From JAAXKN01 sp050258815 (GTDB lineage Bacteria; Bacteroidota; Ignavibacteria; Ignavibacteriales; SURF-24): a DNA stretch of 64,000 nucleotides. The stretch spans positions 1 through 64,000 of the forward strand of contig JBLMZM010000090.1 of assembly GCA_050258815.1 (NCBI GenBank). Reading direction: 5' to 3'. The translations under genes were made by a program, and so were the position numbers. Position 1 is the first letter of the stretch, and each line of letters starts with the position of its first letter. Under the pieces are notes generated by a model. It was not told the origin of the DNA. It was given only the letters and a program-made list of their open reading frames with translations, and ran no database searches. Positions 25,879 to 34,799 of this stretch are shown here, piece after piece.

Positions 25879-28389
25879 TTAAAAGCCTTTTCCAAATTGA
25901 AAATGGAACAGCCAGGCCGGGGCTTGTCCATCCACGCTCTTTCTGTCGAAACCGTAGCCCAAATCAAAGCCTATCAGACCTATAGGATTGATCAGAAGCC
26001 TGGCTCCAAAACCGACCGAGCGCTTTAAATCAAACAAATTTGTATCATTGCTGATATTTGCAAAAACGTTACCAGCTTCGGCAAATGCCAGAACATAAAT
26101 TGGAATAGGTTCAAGTGCCAGAGCTGCTCTTAATTCAGCGGTATAGCGTGTCATTACCCTGCCGCCCAGGTTATCGCCTGCTGCGGTCTTTGGACCGATA
26201 GAGCGGTCTTCATAACCTCTGAGAGGTGTAGTGGCAATAACGAGGCCGTTACCACCCATAAAGAACTTTTCAAAAGGATTTATCTTTTCCCTTGTCTTTT
26301 CGTCAAATTCCTGCAAATATCCCAGGTCGGCTACTGTATAAAGGGCTATACGGTTGGTATTAAACAATCTCTTATACCATTCAGCCTTAAACTGCATTTT
26401 ATAGTAGTTAAGATCACCCGGCAGAACTGCACCGCCTGACATTTCAGCGTCGAGTATTAGGGAAGAACCCATGGAAGGGAATATCGGATTATCGATATTC
26501 TTTCTGCTGATTGTAGCTCCCAGTGTATATTGCTCTGCTTTGCCTTCTTTATAGAAGCCGCCGCCGTTTTTAATGTCATTATTCTGGTATTTGAAAGATC
26601 CCTGAACGTTAAAATAATGATCAGGCCATGTCAGTCGTCTTCCCAGGCGGACCGTGCCGCCATACTGGCTGAGGTCATAATAATAAGCCTGTCTTGTATC
26701 AAAGACCTCAAAGCCCAGAAGTGTGGGTGTATCCATCAGCCAGGGTTCAGTAAAGCCGAGTGTGAAGGTTCTGTAGTAATTCCCCACACCGAACTGCCAG
26801 TTAAAGTTTAATATCTGACCACCGCCAAGTGTAAAAGGATCGGCAATTGAGAAGTTGGTAAGTGTAACACCAACAGATCCGCTGAAACCAAAGCTTCCGC
26901 TGTAACCCACCGAAGCATTAAGATAATCGCTTGATTTTTCTTCAACTGTATAGACTACGTTAACTGTACTGTCATTATCCGGGGCGGGGAAGTAATTAGC
27001 ACCCTCCTTATACAATTTCTCTACGTTGAAATACTGAAGGTTTGCCAATTGCTGAAGGCTTGTCATAATAGCGCTTCTGCTGAAATAATCTTTTGGAACC
27101 GTATAAAGCTCTCTTCTTATGACTTTATCTTTTGTTTTGTCGTTCCCCTGAATATCAACCCTGCCGATTCTGAACTGGTTGTTTTCGGAAACCTTTATGT
27201 CGATATCTACTGAATCCCTGCCGACTTTGGTCTCAACTGCCCGGAAGTTTGACATCAGGTATCCATTATCCTGATACAAAGCGGCAACGTCGTTTTGCTT
27301 TTCATTACCGCGCAGGTTCTGCATGAATTTTTCGTAGTTATATACGTCACCTTTCTTAAAGCCCAGTCTGTCATTCAGAACATCATTCTTATAGACCGAA
27401 TTACCTTCCCAGGTGATATTCCTGACTTTATACTGAGGACCTTCAGCGACCTTTATAAGAATTTCCACGTCCTTTTTATTATTGCTGTAGATCAGTGTAT
27501 CTGATAAAATTTCAAAGTCCCTGTACCCATTTTTCTTATAAAAATCCGCGAGTGCTTTTTCGTCTTCTTCAAGTTTCTTCTTGTTAAGTTTTGCACTGCT
27601 CCAGAATTTCCACCATTTGGCTTCAGAGGTTTCATTAAAAGCGCCTTTGAGGTCGCCGTCCGGGAAAGAATTATTGCCGCTAAAGGCAATCTTTCTGACC
27701 TTAACCTTATCACCCTCATTTATCTTAAATTTAACCAGTATTCTGTCCTTAATCTTGGCAACGAGATTAGAGGGATTGTCCTTAACGTTGTAAGTGGTTG
27801 TATATTCATCCGAAAAATCTGCCACATTACGCCATGTTACGGTTATTTCATCGTCAGTCGTGTCGGCCCCGGTAAAGTTATATTTTTTAATGTCTATTTT
27901 TGCGTTGAGGAGGCCCTCTTCGTCATACAGACCAAAAATTCTGGTTTTTGCGTTGTAAAGGTCCTGAGGTTTCAGTATCTGGCCTCTGACAAAACTAACC
28001 TTACCTTCAATATCCTTGTCGCTGACGTCGTCATTTCCCTCAAAAACAACCTTTTCCACCCTCGGGTATTCGGTTACCTTGATCAAAAGAAAAACGCCGT
28101 TTTCGATCTGTTTATCAATAAGGATCTGAACGTCTGAAAAGATGTTCAGTGACCAAAGCTGTCTTATGGAATTGATAGTCTGGTCACCCGGGATATCAAT
28201 TTCCTCGCCTACCTTCAGGCCGCTGTTGGCGATGATAGTTGCCGCGTCAGCGGATTTGTTTCCCTCTACCGATATACCCAATATCTTATACTGAGTTCTG
28301 TTCATTTGTGCATTAGATACGGTAGAAAAAATTAAGGATAAAGCCACTAGACTGGACAGTATTATTACATTAAATGGAGTTTTAGACAT
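25879..28389 (-). CDS. bamA: Outer-membrane protein assembly factor BamA
   Basis: An 836-residue Omp85-family protein with signal peptide (ending VSNAQ), five POTRA domains (about 30-430, with repeats such as YKILGISVEGNKSADAATI and KVRKIAFSGNNSFPDGDL) and a 16-strand barrel from about 460. The barrel includes the strand GFTEPWLMDTPTLLGFEVF and the lid-loop type motif GGNGLVIATTPLRGYEDRSIGP. The terminal residues FQFGKGF form the closing strand with a final Phe. It is the central catalyst of outer-membrane protein insertion. It follows uppS by three bases and precedes the two skp genes. Confidence 0.97.
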   Translation of the reverse strand: MSKTPFNVIILSSLVALSLIFSTVSNAQMNRTQYKILGISVEGNKSADAATIIANSGLKVGEEIDIPGDQTINSIRQLWSLNIFSDVQILIDKQIENGVFLLIKVTEYPRVEKVVFEGNDDVSDKDIEGKVSFVRGQILKPQDLYNAKTRIFGLYDEEGLLNAKIDIKKYNFTGADTTDDEITVTWRNVADFSDEYTTTYNVKDNPSNLVAKIKDRILVKFKINEGDKVKVRKIAFSGNNSFPDGDLKGAFNETSEAKWWKFWSSAKLNKKKLEEDEKALADFYKKNGYRDFEILSDTLIYSNNKKDVEILIKVAEGPQYKVRNITWEGNSVYKNDVLNDRLGFKKGDVYNYEKFMQNLRGNEKQNDVAALYQDNGYLMSNFRAVETKVGRDSVDIDIKVSENNQFRIGRVDIQGNDKTKDKVIRRELYTVPKDYFSRSAIMTSLQQLANLQYFNVEKLYKEGANYFPAPDNDSTVNVVYTVEEKSSDYLNASVGYSGSFGFSGSVGVTLTNFSIADPFTLGGGQILNFNWQFGVGNYYRTFTLGFTEPWLMDTPTLLGFEVFDTRQAYYYDLSQYGGTVRLGRRLTWPDHYFNVQGSFKYQNNDIKNGGGFYKEGKAEQYTLGATISRKNIDNPIFPSMGSSLILDAEMSGGAVLPGDLNYYKMQFKAEWYKRLFNTNRIALYTVADLGYLQEFDEKTREKINPFEKFFMGGNGLVIATTPLRGYEDRSIGPKTAAGDNLGGRVMTRYTAELRAALALEPIPIYVLAFAEAGNVFANISNDTNLFDLKRSVGFGARLLINPIGLIGFDLGYGFDRKSVDGQAPAWLFHFQFGKGF

Positions 28390-28392
28390 TCT

Positions 28393-29178
28393 TTAAACCT
28401 TTGAAGTTCTGGATATTTGTTCACTAACTAGACCAAATCTGCGTTCTCTTTTTTTGTAGTCTTTTATGGCTTCATAAAGATGCTGGCGTTTGAATTCCGG
28501 CCACAGCACATCTGATATAAAAATTTCCGAGTAAGCGATCTGCCAGAGTAAGAAGTTACTGATGCGGAATTCTCCGCCACTTCTAATAAGCAGATCAGGA
28601 TCAGGCATTTCATTTGTAGTAAGACAGGACGAAAACAAAGATTCAGAAATATCTTCGGGCTGAATTTTATCATCTTTCAGCATTTGGGCTATTTTTCTTG
28701 AAGCTTCAATAATTTCCCATCTTCCACTATAACTTAAAGCAAGATTTAAGGTCATCTTCGTATTACCGGCGGTCTTATTGATAGCTTGCTGCAGTTCATT
28801 GAGTACAACATCAGGGAGAGAGGCTGTATTGCCAATCATAGTAATCCTGATGTTATTTGCATGCAGCTCATTTGTTTCATTCTGCAAACTTTTTACTATC
28901 AATCTCATCAAAGTAGATATTTCATCTTTTGGCCTTTTCCAGTTTTCAGTAGAAAAGGTATAAAGGGTAAGATATTTAACTCCCAATTCCACGCATGCTT
29001 TTACAATATCTCTGACAGTCTCGACCCCCTGCTTATGACCGGCAACTCTGGGGAGACCCCTTTTACGGGCCCATCTGCCATTACCATCCATAATTATTGC
29101 TATATGAACGGGAATATCGCCTGTCTTTTTAAGTGAATTTTGGGTCTTTAAATCTAAGTCTTTTTCTTCTTTTGCCAA
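28393..29178 (-). CDS. uppS: Isoprenyl (undecaprenyl) diphosphate synthase
   Basis: Cis-prenyltransferase that makes the lipid carrier for peptidoglycan and LPS O-units. The 261 residues include IIMDGNGRWARKRGLPRVAGHKQG with the Mg-binding Asp31, TLYTFSTENWKRP, and the C-terminal signature DLLIRSGGEFRISNFLLWQIAYSEIF with DVLWPEF. Length is normal. It is the first gene of the uppS-bamA-skp-skp-lpx envelope operon, so its promoter should lie within the 553-base gap upstream. Confidence 0.97.
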   Translation of the reverse strand: MAKEEKDLDLKTQNSLKKTGDIPVHIAIIMDGNGRWARKRGLPRVAGHKQGVETVRDIVKACVELGVKYLTLYTFSTENWKRPKDEISTLMRLIVKSLQNETNELHANNIRITMIGNTASLPDVVLNELQQAINKTAGNTKMTLNLALSYSGRWEIIEASRKIAQMLKDDKIQPEDISESLFSSCLTTNEMPDPDLLIRSGGEFRISNFLLWQIAYSEIFISDVLWPEFKRQHLYEAIKDYKKRERRFGLVSEQISRTSKV

Positions 29179-29731
29179 TTATTACTCTATAAAATCATTT
29201 AGAAGTCAAAAAATACTTTAACGAACGTAAAATGTCAAGGTAATAGAAGCTGAAACGGATTATCATTAACCCGACTTTAAGTTATTATTATGAAATTATT
29301 TATTACCGGTACAAAAATTCAAAGCTAATTCTAATTAATCAACACAGAATTCAAGACAATTGTTGCTTATTTGTGGTAGACAATGAACCAATGCAGCCGT
29401 AGTACCTGCACTTATGGAAACCATTAAGACAAGCATTAGACACACACATCCGGGAATTTGTTTCTGATCTTTACAAAATAATTACTTTGTGAGCAGGAGG
29501 GATGGAAAAGGGTTAATAATTAGAATGGACCATCAACCTTCAGCCAAGATGTCCCAGCTAAAGATTGATGATCCAAATATGAAGGAGGAATAAATGTAAA
29601 TTCATCCAAAACTCTGGTTATGAAAGCCCGGGACAGGATTTTGATTGCATGTGTATAAAAGGGTTAAACGGAGTTTCTTATCAGAGAGTTCCTATGCGAC
29701 AGGTGGATAATCGGTAATGAAAATACAGGGA
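29179..29731. other. Intergenic gap without a recognised gene
   Basis: This 553-base stretch separates uppS from the lexA-associated genes. It must hold the uppS promoter and the end of the lexA transcript, but no strong hairpin or consensus promoter was recognised. On the + strand a 22-codon frame from the ATG at 29525 ends in TAA at 29593. It is followed at once by ATG-TAA (29594-29599) behind an AAGGAGG site. I do not recognise the peptide and do not call it a gene. Confidence 0.6.
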
Positions 29732-30169
29732 TTAAAAATTAGAGCTAAAACCCTTCCCAAAAGACTGATTACTTGCCTTCAAAATTTCAGAGGAGTTGTT
29801 ATTGAGCAGTACCAGCTTAATATTTCTCCGGGCCTCCTCACTAAGGCTGTCGATCAGCAGTCTGGCCTTTTCTGCATTTATGGGCTCCACTCCCACAAAT
29901 AAAGTGACCTTAATGTTGCTGAATCTGGTCTGCCGGGTAGCCAGGTAGTTCAATCTTTCTATGCTCCTATTGTCTTCAATGTCATCAGACGTGAGTACCA
30001 CACCAATGGCATATTTCTTATTGTAGCGGCCTATGGCATCAACATTATAGGTGCCAACGGGATTTGGTGCCGGGAGATAGGTGCCGTATTTTCTACTTAC
30101 TGTCAGATAGCCATTTTGCCAAAAATGTTTGATAAGCTGGTCAATACTCTCGCGATTTATACTATTCAT
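29732..30169 (-). CDS. Hypothetical protein in the lexA operon, possible degenerate nuclease-like fold
   Basis: A 145-residue soluble protein that I do not recognise. The ATG at 30169 follows a strong aggagg site. The first half reads as helix (ESIDQLIKHFWQNGY), strand, then PAPNPVGTYNVDAIGRYNKKYAIGVVLTSDD. This resembles the helix-strand-D-strand core of PD-(D/E)XK nucleases (compare VD...KxYAIEVKLS types), with Asp44 in place. The ExK position reads G56-V-V58, so it would be catalytically dead. The second half (RFSNIKVTLFVGVEP, then helices) looks Rossmann-like. It lies 38 bases after the WYL-like gene in the lexA operon. The fold idea is inference only. Confidence 0.65.
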   Translation of the reverse strand: MNSINRESIDQLIKHFWQNGYLTVSRKYGTYLPAPNPVGTYNVDAIGRYNKKYAIGVVLTSDDIEDNRSIERLNYLATRQTRFSNIKVTLFVGVEPINAEKARLLIDSLSEEARRNIKLVLLNNNSSEILKASNQSFGKGFSSNF

Positions 30170-30207
30170 AAATCCTCCTGCTTAAATATTCTTACACTTA
30201 CATTTGC

Positions 30208-30456
30208 TTAACTTACCATGGATATTATTGGAATAACTGGAGAAAATCTTTTCTGGTTCAGGATCCTGATGTTAACGATCCTGTTGAATTCATATTTTTT
30301 AATTTCATTTGAAGTGTCACTTTTACCGTAGATCACTTTATTGCCTGATTTGTCGTACGTAATAAAGTAAGGTTCCAGTACAATTTCCTTCAGACCATAC
30401 AGGAATCTGATCTTATAACGGTTAAATATTGCCGAAGAGAAAATCTGCGATTTCAT
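30208..30456 (-). CDS. WYL-like domain mini-protein
   Basis: An 82-residue protein starting just after lexA, with an AGGGAG site that overlaps the lexA stop. The sequence IFSSAIFNRYKIRFLYG, then VLEPYFITYDKSGNKVIYG, then KKYEFNRIVNIRIL, follows the core of a WYL domain (helix, Tyr strand, E-P strand, F-x-x-x-RI strand). There is no DNA-binding domain. WYL domains bind ligands, in some cases nucleic acid, and occur in DNA-damage regulators such as PafBC. As a stand-alone protein it may sense a ligand for the neighbouring proteins. The family call is by eye and moderate in certainty. Confidence 0.65.
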   Translation of the reverse strand: MKSQIFSSAIFNRYKIRFLYGLKEIVLEPYFITYDKSGNKVIYGKSDTSNEIKKYEFNRIVNIRILNQKRFSPVIPIISMVS

Positions 30457-30468
30457 TTTAAATTCTCC

Positions 30469-31131
30469 CTAGTTATACCATCTGATAACGCCTACTACTC
30501 TGCCCACGATAGAGAAGTCTTCTCTGTAGCTGACGGAAATAGGCGGATAATTACTATTTTCAGGGATCAGGTAAACTGAATCTCCCTTCTTTTCAAATCT
30601 TTTTACTGTGGCATCATCACCCAGCAGAGCAACTATTATATCCCCGTTTAACGCGTTCTTCTGGGGCGAGACAATAATCAGATCGCCCTCAAAGATGCCT
30701 GCATTTATCATGCTGTCACCCTTAACCTTCAGGGCGAAACAATCAGAGGCATTTTTTGCTATGGCGGAATCAATAAGGACACTTCCATCAATATTTTCCA
30801 CTGCAAGAATCGGCATACCGGCAGCAACGCGTCCAATAACCGGTACCTGGAAAACATTTCTGGCAGAATTATCCTGAAAAGTGAATTCATCAGAACCGGC
30901 AGGTTTGGAGTCGTGCATGTTTGTCAGTGAAAGAGCCCGGCTGATATTACTCCCTATGTTCAGGTATCCTTTTTTGGCCAAAGCATCCAGATGACGTTTA
31001 ACTCCAAATGTAGAAGATATACCGAAATTCTTTCCTATTTCCCTCAGTGTTGGAGGATAACCGTTCTCTGTAACACATCTCTGTATGAAATTCAGGATTT
31101 CTTCCTGTCTTTCTGTCAGTTTGGTTTTCAT
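30469..31131 (-). CDS. lexA: LexA repressor, SOS regulator
   Basis: A 220-residue self-cleaving repressor. The N-terminal winged helix (about 1-68) is TERQEEILNFIQRCVTENGYPPTLREIG, with a recognition region GISSTFGVKRHLDALAKKGYL that differs from the E. coli version. The cleavage site is Ala104-Gly105 in RVAAGMP. The catalytic serine is Ser140 in VKGDSM and the lysine is Lys177 in DDATVKRF. It is expected to be activated by RecA filaments. The promoter is directly overlapped by a long inverted repeat, suggesting autoregulation. Two small genes follow in the same direction. Confidence 0.96.
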   Translation of the reverse strand: MKTKLTERQEEILNFIQRCVTENGYPPTLREIGKNFGISSTFGVKRHLDALAKKGYLNIGSNISRALSLTNMHDSKPAGSDEFTFQDNSARNVFQVPVIGRVAAGMPILAVENIDGSVLIDSAIAKNASDCFALKVKGDSMINAGIFEGDLIIVSPQKNALNGDIIVALLGDDATVKRFEKKGDSVYLIPENSNYPPISVSYREDFSIVGRVVGVIRWYN

Positions 31132-31133
31132 AT

Positions 31134-31180
31134 AGTGCTCAATTGTTTACTACTACAATAATAGTAAACAATTGAGCACT
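31134..31180 (-). promoter_or_regulatory. 19-bp inverted repeat over the lexA promoter, candidate LexA operator
   Basis: The arm agtgctcaattgtttacta (31134-31152) is repeated perfectly in reverse complement at 31162-31180, with a 9-base spacer. It ends two bases before the lexA ATG. One arm fills the spacer between the -35 and -10 elements and the other covers the predicted transcription start. It resembles none of the E. coli, Bacillus or alphaproteobacterial LexA boxes that I know. Confidence 0.75.
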
Positions 31181-31186
31181 TGTCAA
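31158..31186 (-). promoter_or_regulatory. Predicted sigma-70 type promoter of lexA
   Basis: On the minus strand TTGACA (31186-31181) is followed after exactly 17 bases by TATTAT (31163-31158). Transcription should begin near 31151, giving a leader of about 20 bases. The leader has only a weak GAG before the ATG, so translation initiation may be inefficient. Confidence 0.75.
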
Positions 31187-31313
31187 GTATATTTTAGAGA
31201 ATTTTTATTTGGATGGGGGTATATATTTATCACCCTTGGGACCTGTAAGTACTGAAAATCATGCATTTTATGGAAAATTGTCTGGAAATGAAAATTATTG
31301 CGGCTGAAAAATC

Positions 31314-31355
31314 AAAAAAAAACGGATTTCTTCAAATAATGAAGAAAATCCGTTT
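31314..31355 (-). terminator. Intrinsic terminator after menD
   Basis: On the minus strand a stem (aaacggattttcttc with near-perfect complement, one bulge) is followed by a run of nine T. It lies about 20 bases beyond the menD stop at 31378 and ends the menF-menD transcript before the lexA promoter. Confidence 0.85.
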
Positions 31356-31377
31356 AAAAAAATATTTATGCTATTTT

Positions 31378-33132
31378 TCAGGTAAGACTGGCGGAAACCT
31401 GTCCCCAGAATGCTTTTCTTTGCTGAGCGGACTTCTTCGAATCGGTATTGATCTGCAGGACTGAAAAATTGGATTTGGCAAAGGTTTCAGCAAACGAATT
31501 ATGAAAGTCACTCCATCCGGTTATATTTCTGAAAAATCCGCCAAAACCATTTACGAAGTGCGAAAAGTCCAGGTTCAGGGGAGTGATAAAATATTCATTG
31601 AAGAGTTTGTCATATCCCGATATCGGCAACATCTCAAATATTCCGCCCCCGTTGTTGTTTATAAGAATAATAGTCAGGGGAATAGAATACTTTGCAGAAG
31701 CCAGTAATCCGTTCATATCGTAATAAAATGCCAGGTCCCCGGTCAGGAGTACCGTCGGGCGCCCGGAGGCTGCGGCAATGCCCAGTGCAGTAGAAGCAAT
31801 TCCGTCAATTCCGCTGGCGCCTCTGTTATTATATACTGTAATTGATCTGGCAACAGCAGGAGAGAAATAGTCCAGGTCACGTACAGGCATACTGTTGGAT
31901 ATCATCAGATTAGAATTTTCGGGCATTAAAGAGATCACCTCTTTAATAATCCTGCCCTCGAAGGGGAAGGGGGCCTCGTATATGAGTCTGCTTTTAAGTT
32001 CTTCTGCTACAGTTTCTGCTCTATTGAACAGTTCAAGCCAGGTTGAATCCTGTGGAGAAAAGTCATTTTGCGAAACCAATTTAAGTATTTCCTGGCAAAA
32101 AACGGTAGGGTCCATTGAAATGACCCCATGAGCTTTATTGTGCGGGTCGTAAAGGTCGCCATGTTTGTTAATCAGATAGTACTTTGCATCCGTCTTTTCC
32201 AGGAAAATTTCAATTCCTTTGGAAGTCATAGTTTTGCCAAAGTGCAGTATGATTTCAGGCTGAAGGGTTTGGGAAAAACTGTCAGACCGCAGGTATCCCT
32301 CGAAATTAACAAATATATTCTGTTTTGAATGGCTGCCGTTTCTGAGCTGAGAGGCACCATCGGCCAGAATGGGTAAATTCAACCTGGCAGCAAGAAACTG
32401 CAGAGTGCATGGGAAATCAGGTGCAGCCTCATCTGGTCCTGACAGAATAAGGATTCTTTTCTTTTGCTGAAGCAGGCTAAATACTTCATTTATCATTTCT
32501 CTGTTGATAACGGGGGGAGCGTCAGGTTTTTCCGGAATTATTGATTCATTTTTTTTCTGAAGCAGTAATTCATCCACGTCGTCTGTAAATACAAAGGGCT
32601 CCAGGGGTTTTCTGAAAGGGAAGTTAACGTGTACCGGGCCATGTGCAGAACTCTTATAAAATGCCGTTTGAGCCAGTTTTCTCACGCTATTAAGTTTTTT
32701 TCTGCTTACCTCAGGGAGTCCGGCATTTTTGGACCAGCAAATATGGTTTTTGTAAATTCCATCCTGGTGTATGGTCTGGTTAGCCCCCCGGTTTTGCAAT
32801 TCGGGCGGGCGGTCAGCCGTGCATACAATAAGAGGGATATGCTGCTGGTAAGCCTCAATAATGGCCGGATAGAATTCTGCGGCTGCAGTACCGGAAGTGC
32901 AGATCAGGGCAATGGGAGAGCCAGAGGCTTTTGCGAGTCCCAGAGCAAAGAATCCGCTTGAGCGTTCATCTACCAAGAGATACGGGGTGATTTGTTTGTG
33001 ACCGGCAAAAGCCACCGTAAGGGGGGTGTTTCTTGATCCCGGCGAGATGCAGGCATATTTTACCCCCAGACCTGCCAATTCATCAACGAAAGCTTCAGTC
33101 CAAATTATATTTCTGTTTACTCTAATTTTCAT
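31378..33132 (-). CDS. menD: 2-succinyl-5-enolpyruvyl-6-hydroxy-3-cyclohexene-1-carboxylate synthase
   Basis: Thiamine-diphosphate enzyme joining isochorismate and 2-oxoglutarate, the first committed step of menaquinone synthesis. The 584 residues show the usual MenD start (NIIWTEAFVDELAGLGVKYACISPGSRNTPL), CTSGTAAAEFYPAIIEAYQ, TADRPPELQNRGANQTIHQDGI, and the ThDP-binding segment LTGDLAFYYDMNGLL with NNNGGGIFEMLP. Length is normal. The start overlaps the menF end by 11 bases. It is separated from the other men genes by about 26 kb. Confidence 0.97.
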   Translation of the reverse strand: MKIRVNRNIIWTEAFVDELAGLGVKYACISPGSRNTPLTVAFAGHKQITPYLLVDERSSGFFALGLAKASGSPIALICTSGTAAAEFYPAIIEAYQQHIPLIVCTADRPPELQNRGANQTIHQDGIYKNHICWSKNAGLPEVSRKKLNSVRKLAQTAFYKSSAHGPVHVNFPFRKPLEPFVFTDDVDELLLQKKNESIIPEKPDAPPVINREMINEVFSLLQQKKRILILSGPDEAAPDFPCTLQFLAARLNLPILADGASQLRNGSHSKQNIFVNFEGYLRSDSFSQTLQPEIILHFGKTMTSKGIEIFLEKTDAKYYLINKHGDLYDPHNKAHGVISMDPTVFCQEILKLVSQNDFSPQDSTWLELFNRAETVAEELKSRLIYEAPFPFEGRIIKEVISLMPENSNLMISNSMPVRDLDYFSPAVARSITVYNNRGASGIDGIASTALGIAAASGRPTVLLTGDLAFYYDMNGLLASAKYSIPLTIILINNNGGGIFEMLPISGYDKLFNEYFITPLNLDFSHFVNGFGGFFRNITGWSDFHNSFAETFAKSNFSVLQINTDSKKSAQQRKAFWGQVSASLT

Positions 33133-34531
33133 TATTAAAAAGGGCGAGAATGGGTCTTAGTTTGAGTTCAGTTTCCTTGTATTCCAGTGCAGGATCTGAA
33201 CCTTCGACAATTCCACCACCTGCAAAGGCATACAGTTTTTTCCCTTTGAGCAGTGCAGATCTGATTGCTACTGCAAACTCACCCTCTTTATTAAAGTTAA
33301 ACCAACCGATTATACCGGCGTACATGCCCCTGTGATAATCTTCAATTTTTTTAATAGTATTCAGGGCTTCAATCTGAGGGATACCGCATACAGCGGGTGT
33401 CGGATGAAGACATTCCATTATATTGAATATTTTGTGATCGGTACTCAGCTTTACCCTGACAGGTGTCCAGAGATGCTGAATGTTTTTTAATTTTTTAATT
33501 TTTGGAACACTATCATAATCTATATGTTTAGAAAAGCCGGAAAAGAGACTCCCTATGTAGCTTACGACCGTATTATGTTCATGAAGGTCCTTATTGCTTT
33601 TCAGCAGTTGCTCCTCAAACATTTTATCCTCAAGCTCATCTTTTCCCCGTGGAGCGCTGCCTGCCAGGGCATCGGCTTCAACCCATTCCTCATTCATGCG
33701 TACCAGTTTTTCGGGAGAGGCCCCAAAGAAGGTGGATTTGCCTGAATGGAATGCAAACAGGTAGCAGCCCGGATAATTTTGCTTCAGCTGCTCCAGCAGA
33801 TCATAAATATACGGCTCCTCGTTGAGCTTAAGCTCAAGACAGCGGGAAAGCACAACCTTTTTCAATTCACCTGCTTCTATCAGACTGATAACCTTTTTAA
33901 CGCTTTCCATCCACTTCTTTTTATCTTTGGGAGTATTGCCTGCAATACTCTGTATTTGTGGTTTAGACGTCGGGTTATGGTTCTCCTTTGGCGAAAAAAG
34001 CGAAGAGATCTTCAGTTCAAACTCATTCTTCAGCTTTTCCTTCAAGGAGTCTGAGGAGAGCAGGAAATTGTATATAATATAAACATCACTGCCTTCACTA
34101 AGTATCAGGATTTTCGGTGCAAACCAGTTTGAATCAGAATAATTTTCCCAGACTTCCGATTCATTTTCAGATGTGAACTTCATGCCACCAACAAAAAGTG
34201 GAATTGAAACATCCTCGTATTCGTGCCAGTTTGACACAAAATTTTCCTTTATCAGCTTAATGCGTTTTTCAATAGCTGCAAATCTACCCTTGCCGTTTTC
34301 AGAAACAGAAATGAGCTCTCCAAGGGCAAGCATCCGGGTGTTTTTATCGGGAATTTCCCAGTAGAATGACTTTTCATAGTCAAGAGAGAGCTTTTTAACT
34401 TTTTGAATCATTAGAGAATCATCTGCTTTCAATACAAATGAGGCCAGAGTATTTGCTGCAGACCTGCCCTCTAAAGCATGCAGAACGAACTGATTAAATT
34501 TCTCAATAGGAATTGTATTCAACTTAAGCAC
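33122..34531 (-). CDS. menF: Isochorismate synthase
   Basis: Chorismate-utilising enzyme of 469 residues feeding MenD. The C-terminal catalytic domain carries KKVVLSRCLELKL, FLFAFHSGKSTFFGASPEKLVR-like sequence, the metal-binding ALAGSAPRGKDELED, LHPTPAVCGIP, and YAGIIGWFNFNKEGEFAVAIRSAL with AGGGIVEGSDPALEYKETELK. The LHPTPAVCG/AGGGIVEGSDP combination and the menD neighbour favour isochorismate synthase over anthranilate or salicylate synthase. The start is a GTG without a clear ribosome site, so the exact N-terminus is uncertain. Confidence 0.94.
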   Translation of the reverse strand: MLKLNTIPIEKFNQFVLHALEGRSAANTLASFVLKADDSLMIQKVKKLSLDYEKSFYWEIPDKNTRMLALGELISVSENGKGRFAAIEKRIKLIKENFVSNWHEYEDVSIPLFVGGMKFTSENESEVWENYSDSNWFAPKILILSEGSDVYIIYNFLLSSDSLKEKLKNEFELKISSLFSPKENHNPTSKPQIQSIAGNTPKDKKKWMESVKKVISLIEAGELKKVVLSRCLELKLNEEPYIYDLLEQLKQNYPGCYLFAFHSGKSTFFGASPEKLVRMNEEWVEADALAGSAPRGKDELEDKMFEEQLLKSNKDLHEHNTVVSYIGSLFSGFSKHIDYDSVPKIKKLKNIQHLWTPVRVKLSTDHKIFNIMECLHPTPAVCGIPQIEALNTIKKIEDYHRGMYAGIIGWFNFNKEGEFAVAIRSALLKGKKLYAFAGGGIVEGSDPALEYKETELKLRPILALFNNEN

Positions 34532-34799
34532 TTATTTTGTTAAACATACCATTGCTAAACACATATTGTAAATATAAATTATACGAAAATACTTTCAAAT
34601 CAAATTGAAATAAATTTTATGAAGATTTTTTTTGAAAATCCACAATTTCCGGAGGTATTTATTTCGGGTAAAATCCGTCAAAAAGTTCCAAAAAATTCAA
34701 ATAATTAAAGTTCTTATTTTTTCCACTTTCATTACTATACTGAATATAAAAAAAAATGAGTATATTTTTATTGAGATTTAATTAACGGCAGCATAAAAC

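Noticed and set aside
25854..25967. N-terminal extension of the first Skp gene into bamA
   Set aside because: The extension overlaps the bamA 3' end and hides a perfect signal peptide that starts at the GTG at 25853 with a GAGG site.
31261..31464. A 67-codon + strand gene in the menD-lexA gap
   Set aside because: It runs through the menD terminator hairpin and into the menD 3' end; lysine-rich low-complexity sequence with no ribosome site.
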